Positions 21,840-34,310 of a stretch of 64,000 bases of DNA are shown in pieces. Every line of letters begins with the position of its first letter. Position 1 is the first letter of the stretch. Below the pieces are notes generated by a model that had not been told where the DNA came from, did no database searches, and was given only the letters and a program-made list of their open reading frames with translations. The translations under genes were made by a program, and so were the position numbers. Origin of the DNA: Biscogniauxia marginata (Eukaryota > Ascomycota > Sordariomycetes > Xylariales > Xylariaceae); assembly GCA_022695795.1 (NCBI GenBank), contig MU404083.1:224347-288346 (forward strand), given 5' to 3'.

Positions 21840-23675
21840 ATGCTATCTAAGCGGAAGCGTCATGATGCTGACGATGCATCCCGCTCGACGACAACCAAGC
21901 GAATTCGCCAGACCGTGTCGCCCGATCTCCTGTCGACTCTATCCGACGAGCTCCTTGTGCGCATCCTCTCATATCTTCCTCTTTCAGATCTCCTGAACAT
22001 AGCACCAGTATCAGACCGCTTTTATCATATATCCGGCGACTCGCAGATATGGAAACGTCTATACTACTCGCGCTTCGTCCTTCCCCGTGCGCTGCGGATC
22101 CCCGGCTTTCGCGATGGTTCTGCGAGAGAGGGGAAACTACATTACTCGTCGCGCAAGGCGATATGGGCTGATGGCAGACGAGGAGGCTGGGTAGACATGC
22201 GCAGCGGTGCCGAAGACAGGGACTCGCGCAACTGGAAAAGGCAATACAAACTCCGGCATAACTGGTCCAGAGGGAAATGCGCCGTTGAAGAGCTGAAAGT
22301 TGGGCCCGAGCCCGATTTGCCCTCCGATGTCGAACGATCCCACAAGATGCTGGTCAAGGTTTCCGAGGGTCTCGCCATCACAGCAGACGTAGCGACGGGC
22401 TTACGGGCTTGGGATCTAAAAACGAAACAACTCCTAGCGCAAATTAGTTTGAACAAGCTTGGTTCCATGGCCGCCCCGACCTGCATTACGATAGATACCC
22501 AGTCCCAGCAAGAAACGACCTTGGATATTGCTATAGGTTTTGTCGATGGCAGTTTCGGGGTCTGGAGGTTGGATATTACAGAGAAGAAGTTAATACGGCG
22601 ATACCGTCATGAAAAGTCCAGCAACGGGGAGCTACTTGATATAGCTCTCTCGTATCCTTATTTGCTGACTGCGACAAAATCAGTTCTTATATCTTTATAC
22701 ACATTCGAACGCCGCTTGAATTCTAAGCTACCTTTAACAAACATACAATTTGATGACGAAAGCGAGACGGAGCGCGGCTCTGAGGGCGAAACGGCCCAAG
22801 AATATGAAAGCCAAACAGATAATGAAAATAAATCAGACGGACCAAAGTTATGGTCAGATTACCAACGACAAGTTCACACCATGACACTCCCTGCTCCGTA
22901 CCTTCTTACATCCTTAAAATCACACACTTCGAGGGCACCAATAGCGCTATCCCTCCGAAAAACGACAGGAAATATGGTGGCTTCTATTGCCTATACCTTC
23001 TCTACAATACAAGGATGGTCGCTTGGTATTCAAGATTTGCACATACGGCCAGCTACCTCGAATTCAAGGTCAACCCCTGAAATCACGACTACCCGACTAG
23101 CTTATAGCTTACCAGTTAGGGCACCATCACATACAACCTCACCGCCGACAACACCTTCACGACAGGCGACGTCAATTACGGCCTCCGAGGCTGACGATCT
23201 TGATGGGCCTACAAATCTATGCTATACACACCCATATCTTCTCGCGACGCTGCCGGATAACACACTGATCCTCCACCTTTGCAAATCCAACGCGTCGTCG
23301 CTCTCGATATCGCCCGGAATCCGACTGTGGGGCCATACATCCGGCATCAGCGACGCCGAGATCACGGCTCGGGGGAAGGCCGTCAGCGTCAGTTGCCGCG
23401 GCGAAGAGATCAGGGTGTGGGAGCTCGAGGGCAGGGCGGATGGGAGGAGCATCGCGGTGCGGCCGACTGCGAAGAAATCTTCCTCTTCTTCTTCTTCTAC
23501 AGACAATGAGGTTGACAACGATGATGCTAACGCACGAGAATATAATGCGGTCACCGCTGCGCCGGTGCAGTGGGACGAACGGCGGAACTGGGTCGGTTTT
23601 GATGATGAGATGGTCATCGTCCTCAAGGAGTCGAGAGAGGGTAAGGAGAGCCTGATGGTCTATGACTTCACATGA
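21840..23675 (+). CDS. F-box protein with a predicted WD40-like propeller
   Basis: A single intronless frame of 611 residues. The F-box lies at about residues 28-75 (TLSDELLVRILSYLPLSDLL, then SGDSQIWKRLYYSRF). It binds Skp1 in SCF ubiquitin ligases. The remainder has spaced blade-like strands ending in WD-type dipeptides: GLAITADVATGLRAWDLKTK, IGFVDGSFGVWRLD, and near the C-terminus LWGHTSGISDAEITARGKAV with EEIRVWELEG. This suggests a degenerate WD40 substrate-recognition domain. An acidic insert (about 310-340) and a Ser run (about 545-555) are low-complexity. The start at 21840 is chosen because no other in-frame ATG lies just upstream. The substrate is unknown. Confidence 0.85.
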   Translation: MLSKRKRHDADDASRSTTTKRIRQTVSPDLLSTLSDELLVRILSYLPLSDLLNIAPVSDRFYHISGDSQIWKRLYYSRFVLPRALRIPGFRDGSAREGKLHYSSRKAIWADGRRGGWVDMRSGAEDRDSRNWKRQYKLRHNWSRGKCAVEELKVGPEPDLPSDVERSHKMLVKVSEGLAITADVATGLRAWDLKTKQLLAQISLNKLGSMAAPTCITIDTQSQQETTLDIAIGFVDGSFGVWRLDITEKKLIRRYRHEKSSNGELLDIALSYPYLLTATKSVLISLYTFERRLNSKLPLTNIQFDDESETERGSEGETAQEYESQTDNENKSDGPKLWSDYQRQVHTMTLPAPYLLTSLKSHTSRAPIALSLRKTTGNMVASIAYTFSTIQGWSLGIQDLHIRPATSNSRSTPEITTTRLAYSLPVRAPSHTTSPPTTPSRQATSITASEADDLDGPTNLCYTHPYLLATLPDNTLILHLCKSNASSLSISPGIRLWGHTSGISDAEITARGKAVSVSCRGEEIRVWELEGRADGRSIAVRPTAKKSSSSSSSTDNEVDNDDANAREYNAVTAAPVQWDERRNWVGFDDEMVIVLKESREGKESLMVYDFT

Positions 23676-24357
23676 CACGCCGCTGGGCGGTCTTAATTGA
23701 AATGATAAACAATGTTTGATGTTGAAATGACTGGGACCATCTGTGGTGTGCCATTGAACTGCCCATGGTTCGCCGGGTAGGATGCTCGACATGTCAATGT
23801 GGTAACACCAGCTATAGTCAACCGTTGGTATGTCGAACCACGTGGTGAAGTACTGTCCGACTCACGTTTCACCCGCCGCCGCGAGGTCTCTTGATATCGA
23901 CCAATAAGTTATTCGGTGATTGGAACTTTAGCTTGTCGGTAGCTTCATCGGGATTCGTGAACATCTTGAACGTTGTTCCCTTGGTCATCAAAGAAATGCA
24001 AGACCCGCATAATGGTCGTCTGGTGTTGTGAACCCTGGCTTCATCTGGACACCCCTGCCGGAGCGAGGACGGTACGATGCCACGCTGTTCCTCTCTCGTT
24101 CTCTGGAGAGCACATGGTGGCGGTGCCATAGGTCGCCTAATTCTGCTGTACAACCTGGATGCCTGACAGCATGCTGCCCTCGATCGAGAGGGGTTCGATG
24201 TACGTCCGCTCTGAAATGCTCAAGGTCTTTACTCTCCCCCCGACTATTCATTATTACCACTCGTAATAGCATCATAGTGTCTATCTTATTGGTTCTGCAT
24301 CAAACACCATCCCGTTAGTCAACCATAGTCGATATCCAGGGCTACTGTCAAGCAACA
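23676..24357. other. Intergenic stretch, no gene seen
   Basis: About 0.7 kb between the F-box gene and the following large gene. Short frames exist on both strands at 23869-24318 but none shows recognisable protein character or links to exons. Confidence 0.5.
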
Positions 24358-27221
24358 ATGGATATCGGAAGGATCCAATCTTCTCTTGCTTCGGCTACGC
24401 AGGAAACCACATTTGCCCTAGCAAATGCCAACTTCGACTTTTCCCTTATACGGTACGAAGCTCCAGCTGAGTATAAAGAGCTCGGTCGAGCTCTTGCAAA
24501 AAAGAAACGGTTCGAGGCTGAAGATGGACCGGCACATACCACGGCTAGCCGTCTAGGGTCCCTTTTCCATAGCATACTGCCAGAGACACCTGTACGTATT
24601 TCAATTCCGGATCCTCCAATATACACGTTCTATATTGAATCACCTCTATAATTAGCACTAACTGTGCCCTAAGAACCTCATTCGAGCTTACGGTACCCGA
24701 GCATCCGAGATCGCGACATCGCCCATAGTGAATCCCCGTGGAACTGAAGAACACGGACCATTTAAGGACTATATTGGCGTTGGTATGATATTCCAATTAT
24801 GCCTCATATCCCCTCTTCTAGATCTTTGAAGAGTCTGAGCTTTAACAGCTCTTTATTCTCATTCAACTCCTGAACTATGACCTAAAGTTCCGGCCGACCT
24901 CAGATCCAAGTCAAGTGAATTATCTCAATAATTTACTCGCTAATTACTGAACAGACGGCACGTCTATCTGGGCTGCAGCAACATCAAGTCCAGCCGCCAT
25001 AGCAGCACATTTGCTCGCCTGCATGATCGCATGTTGTTGGAAACCCGACGAAGCAACTGCCATCTGGATGGAAATTGTTTCAGAACGAAAACGCCGGCTT
25101 GAAGAGAAAGCGAACGAAGTCGGGGGCGGCATAGAATTGACTGAAGCAATAACTTACAGACTTTCCTTAGATAAAGATCAGCTTGCAAACTGGGATGCGA
25201 GCGCCAGAGCCTGGCTCATGGCCGCAAATGACGCCCCAGTTGTCAACTCACGCCAGAAGGCAGTGAGAGCTTTGTTGAACAAACTCAACGCTTCTGTTAG
25301 CAGCCAGCAAGACGTATATACCAGTGTCATAGAAGCATGGAAGCTTTCGCTTGATACCTTGGAAAAGGTCATTTGTGGCATGAGCTATAGCGTTCATGAT
25401 GGGGCTGTTGTTTTAGCCTTGATGTCTTGGCATCTATACCCAGATCTTGTTGTCCTAGGATCTCGTACCTTGGAAATTTCGCAGAAAGATAATCTAGTTA
25501 AGCCCGGAGGCATCATCACGATTGGCCTGACAGCCCCCGCCATTGGAGGCACTTCTAAGTACACTGGAGTTCATTGGTCCCTATCTCTCGGACACCTGCG
25601 TTACTACGGCACCGGCCAAAGGACGTCCCGGTCACTCGTTACCTTGCCGTCAGGAAACTCCAGGTTCACTTATGATGAGTTTGTTCTCGTTATTCTTGGA
25701 GCTCTTATTGGAAATTGGTGCCAGCAGGAGAAAATTTCGATGGAGTCAGCCATCGACTTCATCAAGCTCGTCGTTACTAGGTTTGAAGAAAGCTTGGCTG
25801 GTGCATTCGATTCCGAGGTTACGCAACATGCCCTCGGAAAATCCTGGATATATGTGATACGCAAAGCAATACACTCATGCAATACCAAATCCTTTGACCA
25901 GACAGCTCTAAAATTCCTAAATCTAGGCAGGCGGCATCCCAATTTTGTCTCCAAGGGGCGATTTCGAGTAAATTACCGTCTCTTTGGACTAGATACATTG
26001 CGGTTTGTCGAAGCCCTAAAGGATCCAAATGATCAGGATGCGTTTCTAGCGAACTCATTTAAGCGCCTTAAGGGACGCTTAAATTCAAGCTTCAAATGTT
26101 GCATTTTACGCCTGAGCAAGTCAACAGCCACGGGGGGGAAGGTACTCTATTACTCTACGTTCAGTATTGACGATCTGGAAAATCACGAGGAAGGGGATGA
26201 TGTGATCCAGAAAATCGAGCCCGATGGTGGATACTTGATCAACTCCACCCCTGGCTCAATAGTCACACATGATATAAACGCCAACTCTAGGATGTTGCTA
26301 TGGTTCAGACCACCCCAACCAATCGTGAAGCATCTGCACTCATTGGTTATTAATGAGGAATCTTATAGAGATGGCGGCCAACCGGGATTCAGATTCGGTA
26401 AACTTGCAGAGACTCAGCAAGAAATCATTTATATCGCTCGACTCGCAGAAACCATCAATACTGGGCACTGGGATGATATACCCCAGTCTTATGAGGAAAT
26501 TCAACAATGTCTTCGTGAGAAGCCACTTGATCCCAATAGACTAATCCGGCTAGTGAACAAGTCTTCTACATTCCGATTTCTCCAATTTCTTGCCATTGGT
26601 GCAGATATCTACTCCGAACTGCCAGGAGCAACGATTTCACCAGGCATCCTTGGAACTAAGGGAGAATTCCGTAGGTTATGCGACAAACTCGTGTCGCTAA
26701 ACTTCTATGACGATCCCTACGAACGAAATACCTCTATACTGATTCCTAGACCCAAAATAACCTGTGAGGACGCTTTTAGGCTCGTAGCCTTTTTTGAAAC
26801 CGGGCATGATCTTGAAAAAGAACTATCTGCGATGTCTTCTCCAGACTGGACGAGAGTTCTAGCTATATCAATACAAGATACTCTTTATATCGATTCTGGA
26901 ATTCTGGGAGACCCCACGGCACAAATTAGATCGCGATACAAGCTACGACGTGTCCGTGGAAACGTAGGCAGGCCTGGACTAACTCTAATCGGGTGGTTAT
27001 CGAATCTGCCAAAAATGGAGTGCAAAGGATCAGATCTCACAAGGTGGCAGGTTGTCAACCATAATCCATTTGACGGGAAACTTGAAGACTATTTTGGAAG
27101 CACTTCCCTTCATCTTCGGTTTACAGGTTATGCTAGGGAGCTAGACTTCGGCGCCCACAACCGCATATCTAATGGTGCCATCGTGGATGCGACTGTGTCC
27201 GCTTACGACACCGGAGAATGA
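24358..27221 (+). CDS. Large uncharacterised fungal protein, ended early by an in-frame TGA
   Basis: Three exons (24358-24591, 24674-24782, 24955-27221) encode 869 residues before a TGA at 27219-27221. The intron ends are GTACGT..AAG with CTAAC eleven bases before the acceptor, and GTATGA..CAG with CTAAT. I remember this as a lineage-expanded fungal family of unknown function, about 1000 residues long. It has an N-terminal helical part, a conserved DGTSIWAAATSSPAAIAAHL stretch after intron 2 and a C-terminal cysteine-containing tail. Nothing catalytic was identified. The same frame continues after the TGA with LSDLDILAAF and runs to 27836. Residues around the stop (AYDTGE, stop, LSDLDIL) suggest the family's GEW-x-x-DLDIL, so the lost codon was probably TGG. 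Either the gene is recently inactivated or the product is truncated. Confidence 0.75.
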
Positions 27222-27836
27222 CTCAGTGACCTTGATATACTGGCTGCTTTCAACTCTCAGAGACTTAAGTTTGTGGTTCCTATTAATGGGTGCACTGGCG
27301 AGTCTGTAGGCAACTCGCTAGAAGAAGAGCTCGTTACCATAGAAAACTGGGAAGAGTTTCTTAGTCCACATCCGTCGGTACCAGGAGTCATAAAGTGCCA
27401 TGGGAACTGGCAAGCTCGCCTAACGGCAGTAACTATGTGTGTTCAGCACGGCTATTATGCTATATTGTTCGATAAGCATGGCTGCTGGCGGTGTGCTTTT
27501 CAACTATTACGTGACAATAATGACGACGAAACATCGTCATCAGAGTTGAGTGTGGATGAAGTACACGAACATGGATCGGAAACCAAGGGAGTTGCCAGGG
27601 AATACGACGACTATGCGGAATATAACGAGCCCGTAGGTGGCTCAATGGAAAGCCGCTCGTCTAGTAGGGAATATTCTGAGGCCAACCCTAAGGATGAGCC
27701 ACAATCACCATCTTCCGAGAATGGTTGGTTTGCAGCGCGATTCCGACGAGACCCGAGTCCTTCCACTGATACAACGGACTCTAGACGGACTTCTACTACT
27801 ATTTTCATTATTCGAGGCGGAACACGACGTATGTGA
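27222..27836 (+). pseudogene. Detached C-terminal part of the preceding gene (same frame, after TGA)
   Basis: The frame of the upstream gene stays open for 204 more codons and keeps protein character: CHGNWQARLTAVTMCVQHGY followed by FDKHGCWRCAF, then an acidic Ser/Glu-rich tail. The CWRC pair resembles the cysteine-containing end I recall from the family. No good start codon or promoter separates it from the upstream part. It is best seen as the C-terminus cut off by one nonsense change, or reached only by stop-codon readthrough. Confidence 0.7.
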
Positions 27837-28073
27837 GTTTCTTTTCTGGGCAGATAGTGTCGTCAATGATGGAGTCAAATGTTAAATGTATTATGAATTT
27901 CGTTTCGTGTTGTTTATTGGCGACTGAAAGGGGTTAGAATTATGATGGAACAATACTAGCTTTGACACGTAAGTGGATTTGAGATTCGTATTAGCACCTA
28001 GTATGAAAGAATGCTATTATTAGAACTAGGTAGGCGAATAGTGAGCACCATGATTTTTTCAATTGATATTGCG

Positions 28074-29478
28074 TTAGATCTTCACCCACTTCCTAGATCC
28101 CTCTCGTATGCTATCACTTCTTGCAGTAGCCACTACACGTTCGGCTTGTGACCGCAATGGGTCAACCTGGCTCAATATATATGAATCCTTGTAGTATGTC
28201 TCTTTAGCCCTCGGTGCCATGCCATTACCCATCTCGATATCGCTCCCGGATCTACTATGTGATGGTCCTTGCGTCAACGCGTCCTCGTCATCATCTATGT
28301 ATCTCGCCTCGTGAGTGATATTGATCTCCTGCGTAACAAAAATGTTTCCCCATTTAACCGTGAGAACCGGCCAGAAGATCGGTACGCTCGCACATACGGC
28401 CGCAGCGTCGATTTCTAGAATAGCGAGTATGAGGCTGATCGGACCATACCACGTGGGATCACGAGTGGGCCATGTCGCCACCTGATGTTCGATGATTGTT
28501 ACGAGACGCCATGTAGCGAGCACGATAACACTGAAACCTTGTTAGCATTCTCCGTCTATAGTCACATGGTATTAAAAACTTACAGGGAACCCATCGATAA
28601 AAGTGCGACTAGTCTCATGCGGGTGCTGTAGGTTGAACCCTCTTTGAAAAATAGGGGTAAGGGGATTAGCAGTACGATGATATCCAATGCCATGTTGATA
28701 GCAGTATGGCTCGTAAATGTAGCTACGAAAGGGGTTGGTTCAGGTGAACCGTATGCGTAACAGTTCGCCCCGGGGTCAGCGACCCAGAACTCCCAGACGG
28801 GTACGCATGGCACCCAAGCGAGTATCGAATACGCCAGTCCCCATAGAGCTGTGAAGACGATCATGCATATGATGAACCTGTGCATGAAATATCCGCGCTC
28901 GAAAATACGGAGGTATTGCAAGAGCAGGGCCTCTTTGATGAAGGTAGCCGAAGTAACGTAGCAGGCGTTGCCAACATAGAACACGCGCAAGTACCCTTCC
29001 CACTGCCACTTCTCGAGCATAAGAAAATGCTTACCCAGGCCGAACTGAACTGCTATACATATAGCAATCGACCCGGTCGTGGTTGAGAGCTATCACAACC
29101 AATTTGTTAGGCAGGAATCATAGGAATAGACATCTTGGAACCCTTCTGGATTAGCAACTCACTAGGTATAATATGACGCATAAATCGTCCCATCCTGGGG
29201 CGCGCACGATCTTGAATCGCACGTATAATCGAAGGGAAACGCATATCCAGGAGATTATCTAGATAGCAAGATGGGTGTGAGAACGTTGTACCCGCCAAAC
29301 TGCTCCATATACATACACATGCGCGCGATTCTGAATCGGAATGCTGGAAGTAAAGGAGGGTTTGTATCGCACACTAGCGTACCATAAACGTAATGGCCAA
29401 TCCGTAGATTGTCTCCGGCCTGTTGGCGACCGGCTCCGGCTCGCCGAAGTTGATATCTGAGTAACGAAAGTCCGACAT
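28074..29478 (-). CDS. PTH11-like rhodopsin-domain integral membrane protein
   Basis: Four exons (29478-29383, 29258-29163, 29089-28584, 28530-28074) encode 384 residues, normal for fungal seven-helix rhodopsin-domain proteins. The N-terminus has RPETIYGLAITFM joined to IISWICVSLRLYVRF, forming helix 1. The hallmark APGWDDLCVILYL follows in exon 2. Exon 3 carries ATFIKEALLLQYLRIF, a helix ending AWVPCVPVWEFW, and TAINMALDIIVLLIPLPLF. Exon 4 has ILEIDAAAVCASVPIFWPVL, then a cytoplasmic tail with acidic and serine clusters. Such proteins are proposed G-protein-coupled receptors (PTH11-like) without the N-terminal CFEM domain here. Ligand unknown. Its 3' end converges with the preceding gene. 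Confidence 0.9.
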
Positions 29479-32400
29479 GATCCACACATCTAGCAATGTT
29501 CGGAAAGCGAAGAAGAAAATCTCGCTTGGAGATACATGGAGAGAATCGAAATAGAAAAGTAGAAAGGGTAATCGCCGAATGGGCCGGTACGCGAGGAATA
29601 TTCTTGTCAGCGTCCTCGATTTCGGGCTCGCCGCAAGCCGTCGTAGGAACAGGTAGATCAGTTATAGATGACGATAGTAGTGGGCGAGCTAATCATCCTC
29701 CGCGCGATTCGTTACCAACTTCGAGACGTGACCCCGGGATGAAATCAAGGCACTCGCAAAAATGCGACGACAGGAGATAGAGTTCATCCTATTTATTAAT
29801 TATACTCAAGGTTTTCTCTCACCGGCTGAAAGAAATTGTCACACAGAGCCTTCTCGCCAGGGAAGATGGCCAGGGGGGGAGGCCGATGCAACCAAAAAGT
29901 GACTGCGAATGGGACACACGATCGGAGTTGAAACGAGAGCCCGCAAGGCACCGTCAGTGCGACCGATCCGCGTTGGGAAAAACAGATTGCATATCAGCTA
30001 CCTGGAGTCACATCGGCTTATATTCAGAGCATGGGGTTTCGCCTGGGCACGCAAGCACATCAGGGGAACGCCTATAATATTTCCCAGTCCTCCGCGCTCA
30101 CAAAGATTGCTAACGATTACAATCGGGTGCTAGTCAGTATACCGGCATTCAACCGGCGTGTCGAAGTGGACATCACGAAATCAGTCGTTACAGAATCCTC
30201 TGGGGGGGGGAGATGATACCGAAGCCCACTTCGACAACGCTGCGTTTTGCCTTGTCTTTGCTGGGTGACATGACAGTGCTGCACTGTAACCTCTTGGGAA
30301 GCAGGGCTAGCTGATTGGCAGGCTTAGCTGAGCAAAACTCCTCGAGCTTGCAGAGACGGAAGCCCACATCTGCCACGTTCTTGGGGGCCTTCCAGCCTTC
30401 TATGAGCCAATTACTAGTTAGTTGAAACATGATTACATATTCCTGGCTCCGCTCAGGTGGTGAATACCGCTGCGTATACCGCGGATCGACCTGCGTGACA
30501 AAGGGGCAGAAGAGGGGGGGGGCGATAAAATAAGCCAACGGCCTTCCCGTCACATCCCGGGGTACGCGCTAGTCACACCTTTTGATTTACGATGATTTGC
30601 GATGCTTCACGCAGGTTATTTTTTCCCCTGCCGTAATAGGTCTTCCGAGTTTACTGTTCTACTACCCAACACTCGGGTGATCTGATATCAAGATTGACGA
30701 CCGACAGGCGGGAAGCGGGAGGCGGCCATGCATATAAGTAACCTAAGAAATTGATAGGTAGGTTAATAGGCTAAGCGGGAAGAGCACGCACAGGAAACAT
30801 GGGGGCGGTTATTACCTACTTGGCCCCAGCGTCACGACGCCAACAAACTGTCTTAGCACGGAAACCATATGATGGTGGAGACTTGGGAAGCTCGAGCCTC
30901 AAGTTATTAGTCCTAGTTAATAGGTAGACGTTCGGCAGATAGTAAACGTGTAAACGTTATCGGAAGAGTTTAAGATTCTAAACGCTACTAGCTTTCCCTT
31001 GTCAAGTCTCCGGTGCACGCCCAGTTCGTTATAGTCTGTATCTCAAGTCCACCGTTACAAGTCAGCTGTAGCCATATCTGTGCGCAGCCTCGATAAATAT
31101 TCCGGGTGGTGGGGCTTGTTAGGTGGGTAGTCCCCGTTGTTGTTTCTTCGAGCTATCACTCAGCCCATCACCAACTCACGTTGATTCAGTAGATATATTA
31201 TATTGACATGTCATTGCATTACTTTCGATCTTATTATGTATATAGTAAGACGAAATGAATGCCGGCGTCCCCGGATTCCCGTCCTGTAAGCCTGACTTTT
31301 GCCTATCTTTGCTGAGTCAAAGACGGGGGGTGATAAAAAAAGACACAGGGAGATTACAACGTAGATTTACTACGTAGTATATACAGACTCTGCTGACCTT
31401 GCAGAAAGCCAAGCGATGCAGCAATACCTTAGCCTGCACGCAAGAGCGGGATGGATGTACCCGGATAGGAATAGGGAAGATCAAAATCGACTGACTTGCT
31501 ACCACCTTTTCTCCCCTCATCTCCACGCCAGTCCCAAGTTACTTAGTACTGAAACTTCGTGTTGTGGGGACTCTGCTGCATTCACCGATCCGGAGCCGTG
31601 ATCTCAATGGATCGGCGTCGAAGAAAAAAACGCAGGTTATCACGCCCTACATACACGAGTTGTCAGTGCGGAAAGGCTTGCAAGATGAATGGTTGACCGC
31701 AACTTAGTATGTCTCACTCGCACCGAAGGACCTTTGAAGGCATTACCGTCGATTGGGTCCGAGATATATTAGAACACAGGTCTATACAGTACAGTACATT
31801 GTAATAAGAGACATGATCACGAGCTTGGCCACAATCGGCGTCGAGGCCCGAAATTTGATTTATCGGCCTCCTTATCCGGAAATTTATCACGTTATCGTAT
31901 GAGGAACTCTGCCAGGCACGCGACTAGCTTTCCATAAAAGTGTAACTGTGGGAGGATCTAGGGGAACCCTTGTATTAATACCGGTAACCCCAGTTTCAAC
32001 ACCGCGAATTCAAGAAAAAAAGTTTTGATGATAGAAGTTCGATCAGGTGTTCTTTTTCTTGAGCACGGTTTGCTCTGCGCTCCTTTTCTCCCGATATTGC
32101 CTTACGGGATTTGATAGAAGTCTGATCACCTACAGCTGATTAATAAGACTCATGTCGATGACTTAAATTAGATATCCGATACGATATACATATTATATTC
32201 TCCGATATGGTGTTGGAACGTCAGACCCATCATGATCAGGCACTGCGCTAATCCCTTGCCTATCACTGTCTATGAGCTATGCCGTACGCGAGAAACCCTG
32301 ATTGATGAAAGACTTAGCAGTGAGACTGCCGTAAACGTTGCTGGAAACAAGGATCTGATAATACCGGCATGCTGTACGGAATACGGATTAGAAGCACATC

Positions 32401-33509
32401 GGAAGTAGGTACCGCCAACGTCTGCCCCGGTTTCCCAGTATCGATGCACAGGCCGCAAAGACTTGCCGTCACACCCGATTAGAATCAAAGAACCCATTTA
32501 GTCGGACATTTTAGGTCTTATACCAACCCTGTACTTGGTAGGGATAATATGTAAGTATGTAATCGTACAAAAATTCATTCCAGTCATCCTCTCCGCTAGA
32601 ATTAATCGCGCCACTGAACAAGCCAAGTCCACGGGCTGTTTGGGATGCAAAGAGGATCTAGACGGACATATCTGATCAAGGCAAACTGTCCCGACATAGG
32701 TTGATCCAGCAAGAGATAAGGCCGTTTTCGTGCTACTCCAACTTAGTTAGTTTCACTTCGTACCTTAGATCCTTTCATGAGGTTGAAACTTGGTTCGGAC
32801 TAGGTTCCTACCTCTTCGGACCTCTTCGGAACTTCAACGAAGACAATCCTTACCAACGTCATTTTGTGTAATCGACTTTGATAGAAAATATCGGGCAACT
32901 AGGTTAAATAACCTAGCAACTGATGCCAGTTTCTTAACACCGCTGTACAGTTAAGAAGTAGACGGGGGTATCAGCTCTCCTTAATTTGAGTCTCAACGGG
33001 CTAGCCCCACTCAAAGTTCGGGCTCAACTATTATTACATGAAATTAAACTAGTCCGATTAGGGATTGGTGGTAGACGCATACCTTTATAAAGGTTGTTGA
33101 TGAGGTCGGTATTAGACACCGCATAGTGTCTAGTCTGTTGTTAATAGCAGACCCCGTATGCACGCCGGCTTCTTTTAGCATTTCTAATGTGCCTAGGCAT
33201 TATCTGCTACTTGGAGGTCCGGTAACAAGCGGTCAAGAGTTTGAGCTAGTAGCCATAATTATCATACACAGTACATCTCTAAACAACTATGACGTGTAAT
33301 AAGTTGTTAGTATAGTAGTGAGAACCCGTAGCTGAAGTCTTTCTCAACCGGGGCGACGGACTTCACAGCTACGCCAACTACCTATCTAGGAAGTTTAACC
33401 ATAGCTACGCTATTTAAATAATAGTGTGATGATATTTCAGAAGCGGATTCAAACCCACCAAAAGAACCCTTCAAACCTGGGAAACTGGCTCGGCACGCGA
33501 TTTAAGCGG
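29479..33509. other. 4 kb gene-poor stretch bordering the relic island
   Basis: No intact gene was found. Frames at 29496-29780, 29886-30216 (+) and 30188-30553 (-) are open by chance or are unrecognised relics. Composition becomes more AT-rich and stop-dense from about 31 kb. From about 33.4 kb the sequence merges into the CHAT pseudogene, whose N-terminal half may lie here unrecognised. A near repeat ACCTCTTCGGA occurs twice at about 32810-32830. Confidence 0.5.
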
Positions 33510-34086
33510 ACAGGTTGGATAGGCGACTTGAATCGTGTGCTTTCGTCGTACAAAGAAGGTTGGCATTGCCGTACTGCTTTCCAATAGTAGGCCCGCGATC
33601 ATTGAAACATACCGATAAGCAGTATATGCTTTTTATACTTTCCTGTCCTGGCTTCAATAGCAGTTGTCATTGCTCTACATGCAAACAAAAACGCTTATTA
33701 TGCTTTGTAGCTTCTCGAACTCGGTCGCGGCATTATCGCTGGTTTGTTAATGGACATGCAGCGAGATGTTTCCGACCTCAAACGAAAGTACCCTAGTTTA
33801 GCGGACGAATTTATATCCCTTCGAGATGAACTAGACTCGCCAGTAGACAGCTAAACTCTTAAGTTCTAGCGATAACGCATCTTTCTGAGGGTCCCAAGTG
33901 ACACGACGTCGTGAAGCGGACCGTAAATCCAACGAGCTTATTACGAGGATCCGTGCTCAGCTTAGATTTAATAACTTTCTTCTTCCGCCGACTGCAGATG
34001 AACTGATGGCTACAGCAAATACAGGCCCTATTATCACTGTTAATATAAGCTCTTATCACTGGCCAAGAGGGAAGAGGCTTAAGTGA
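33510..34086 (+). pseudogene. Decayed CHAT-domain (caspase-like, TPR-CHAT) protein fragment
   Basis: Pieces of a fungal TPR-CHAT protein can be read in order but in shifting frames: PIVGPRSLKHTDKQYML (about 33555-33630), IALHANKNAYYAL, then TAG (33708-33710) and LLELGRGIIAGLLMDM. SLADEFISLRDELDS follows and then TAA (33852-33854). After a frame change come RIRAQLRFNNFLLPPTADEL and GPIITVNISSY. In intact members these join as one segment just before the CHAT peptidase core, where the TAG position usually holds Gln, so CAG to TAG is likely. The catalytic His/Cys region is absent. Assignment comes from remembered family patterns; the order and spacing of five blocks makes chance unlikely. Confidence 0.75.
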
Positions 34087-34310
34087 ATAATTCTACTAAC
34101 GCCAGAAAGTTTTGTAAATACTGAAAGCCTTCGTCGTGAGAACAAAATTCAAAAGATGCTACTACATGGTAGTGGCTACAGATCCCCAGTACTAAAAGAA
34201 GATGTGCATATTGACCTGAGAAGGAGATCCTCGAGGCTAGACGAATAAGCTGCAACTCCTTAAACACACATAAATTTGTTGTCATAAGCTGCCACTTACT
34301 GTTTAACTAC

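Noticed and set aside
30188..30553. 121-codon minus-strand frame
   Set aside because: Some protein-like stretches, but no recognised domain, no plausible partner exons and no family match in memory; could be a relic but not supportable.
33440..33460. GATTCAAACCCACC resembling a tRNA T-arm
   Set aside because: No matching A-box, acceptor stem or anticodon loop could be placed around it; it lies at the edge of the CHAT relic.
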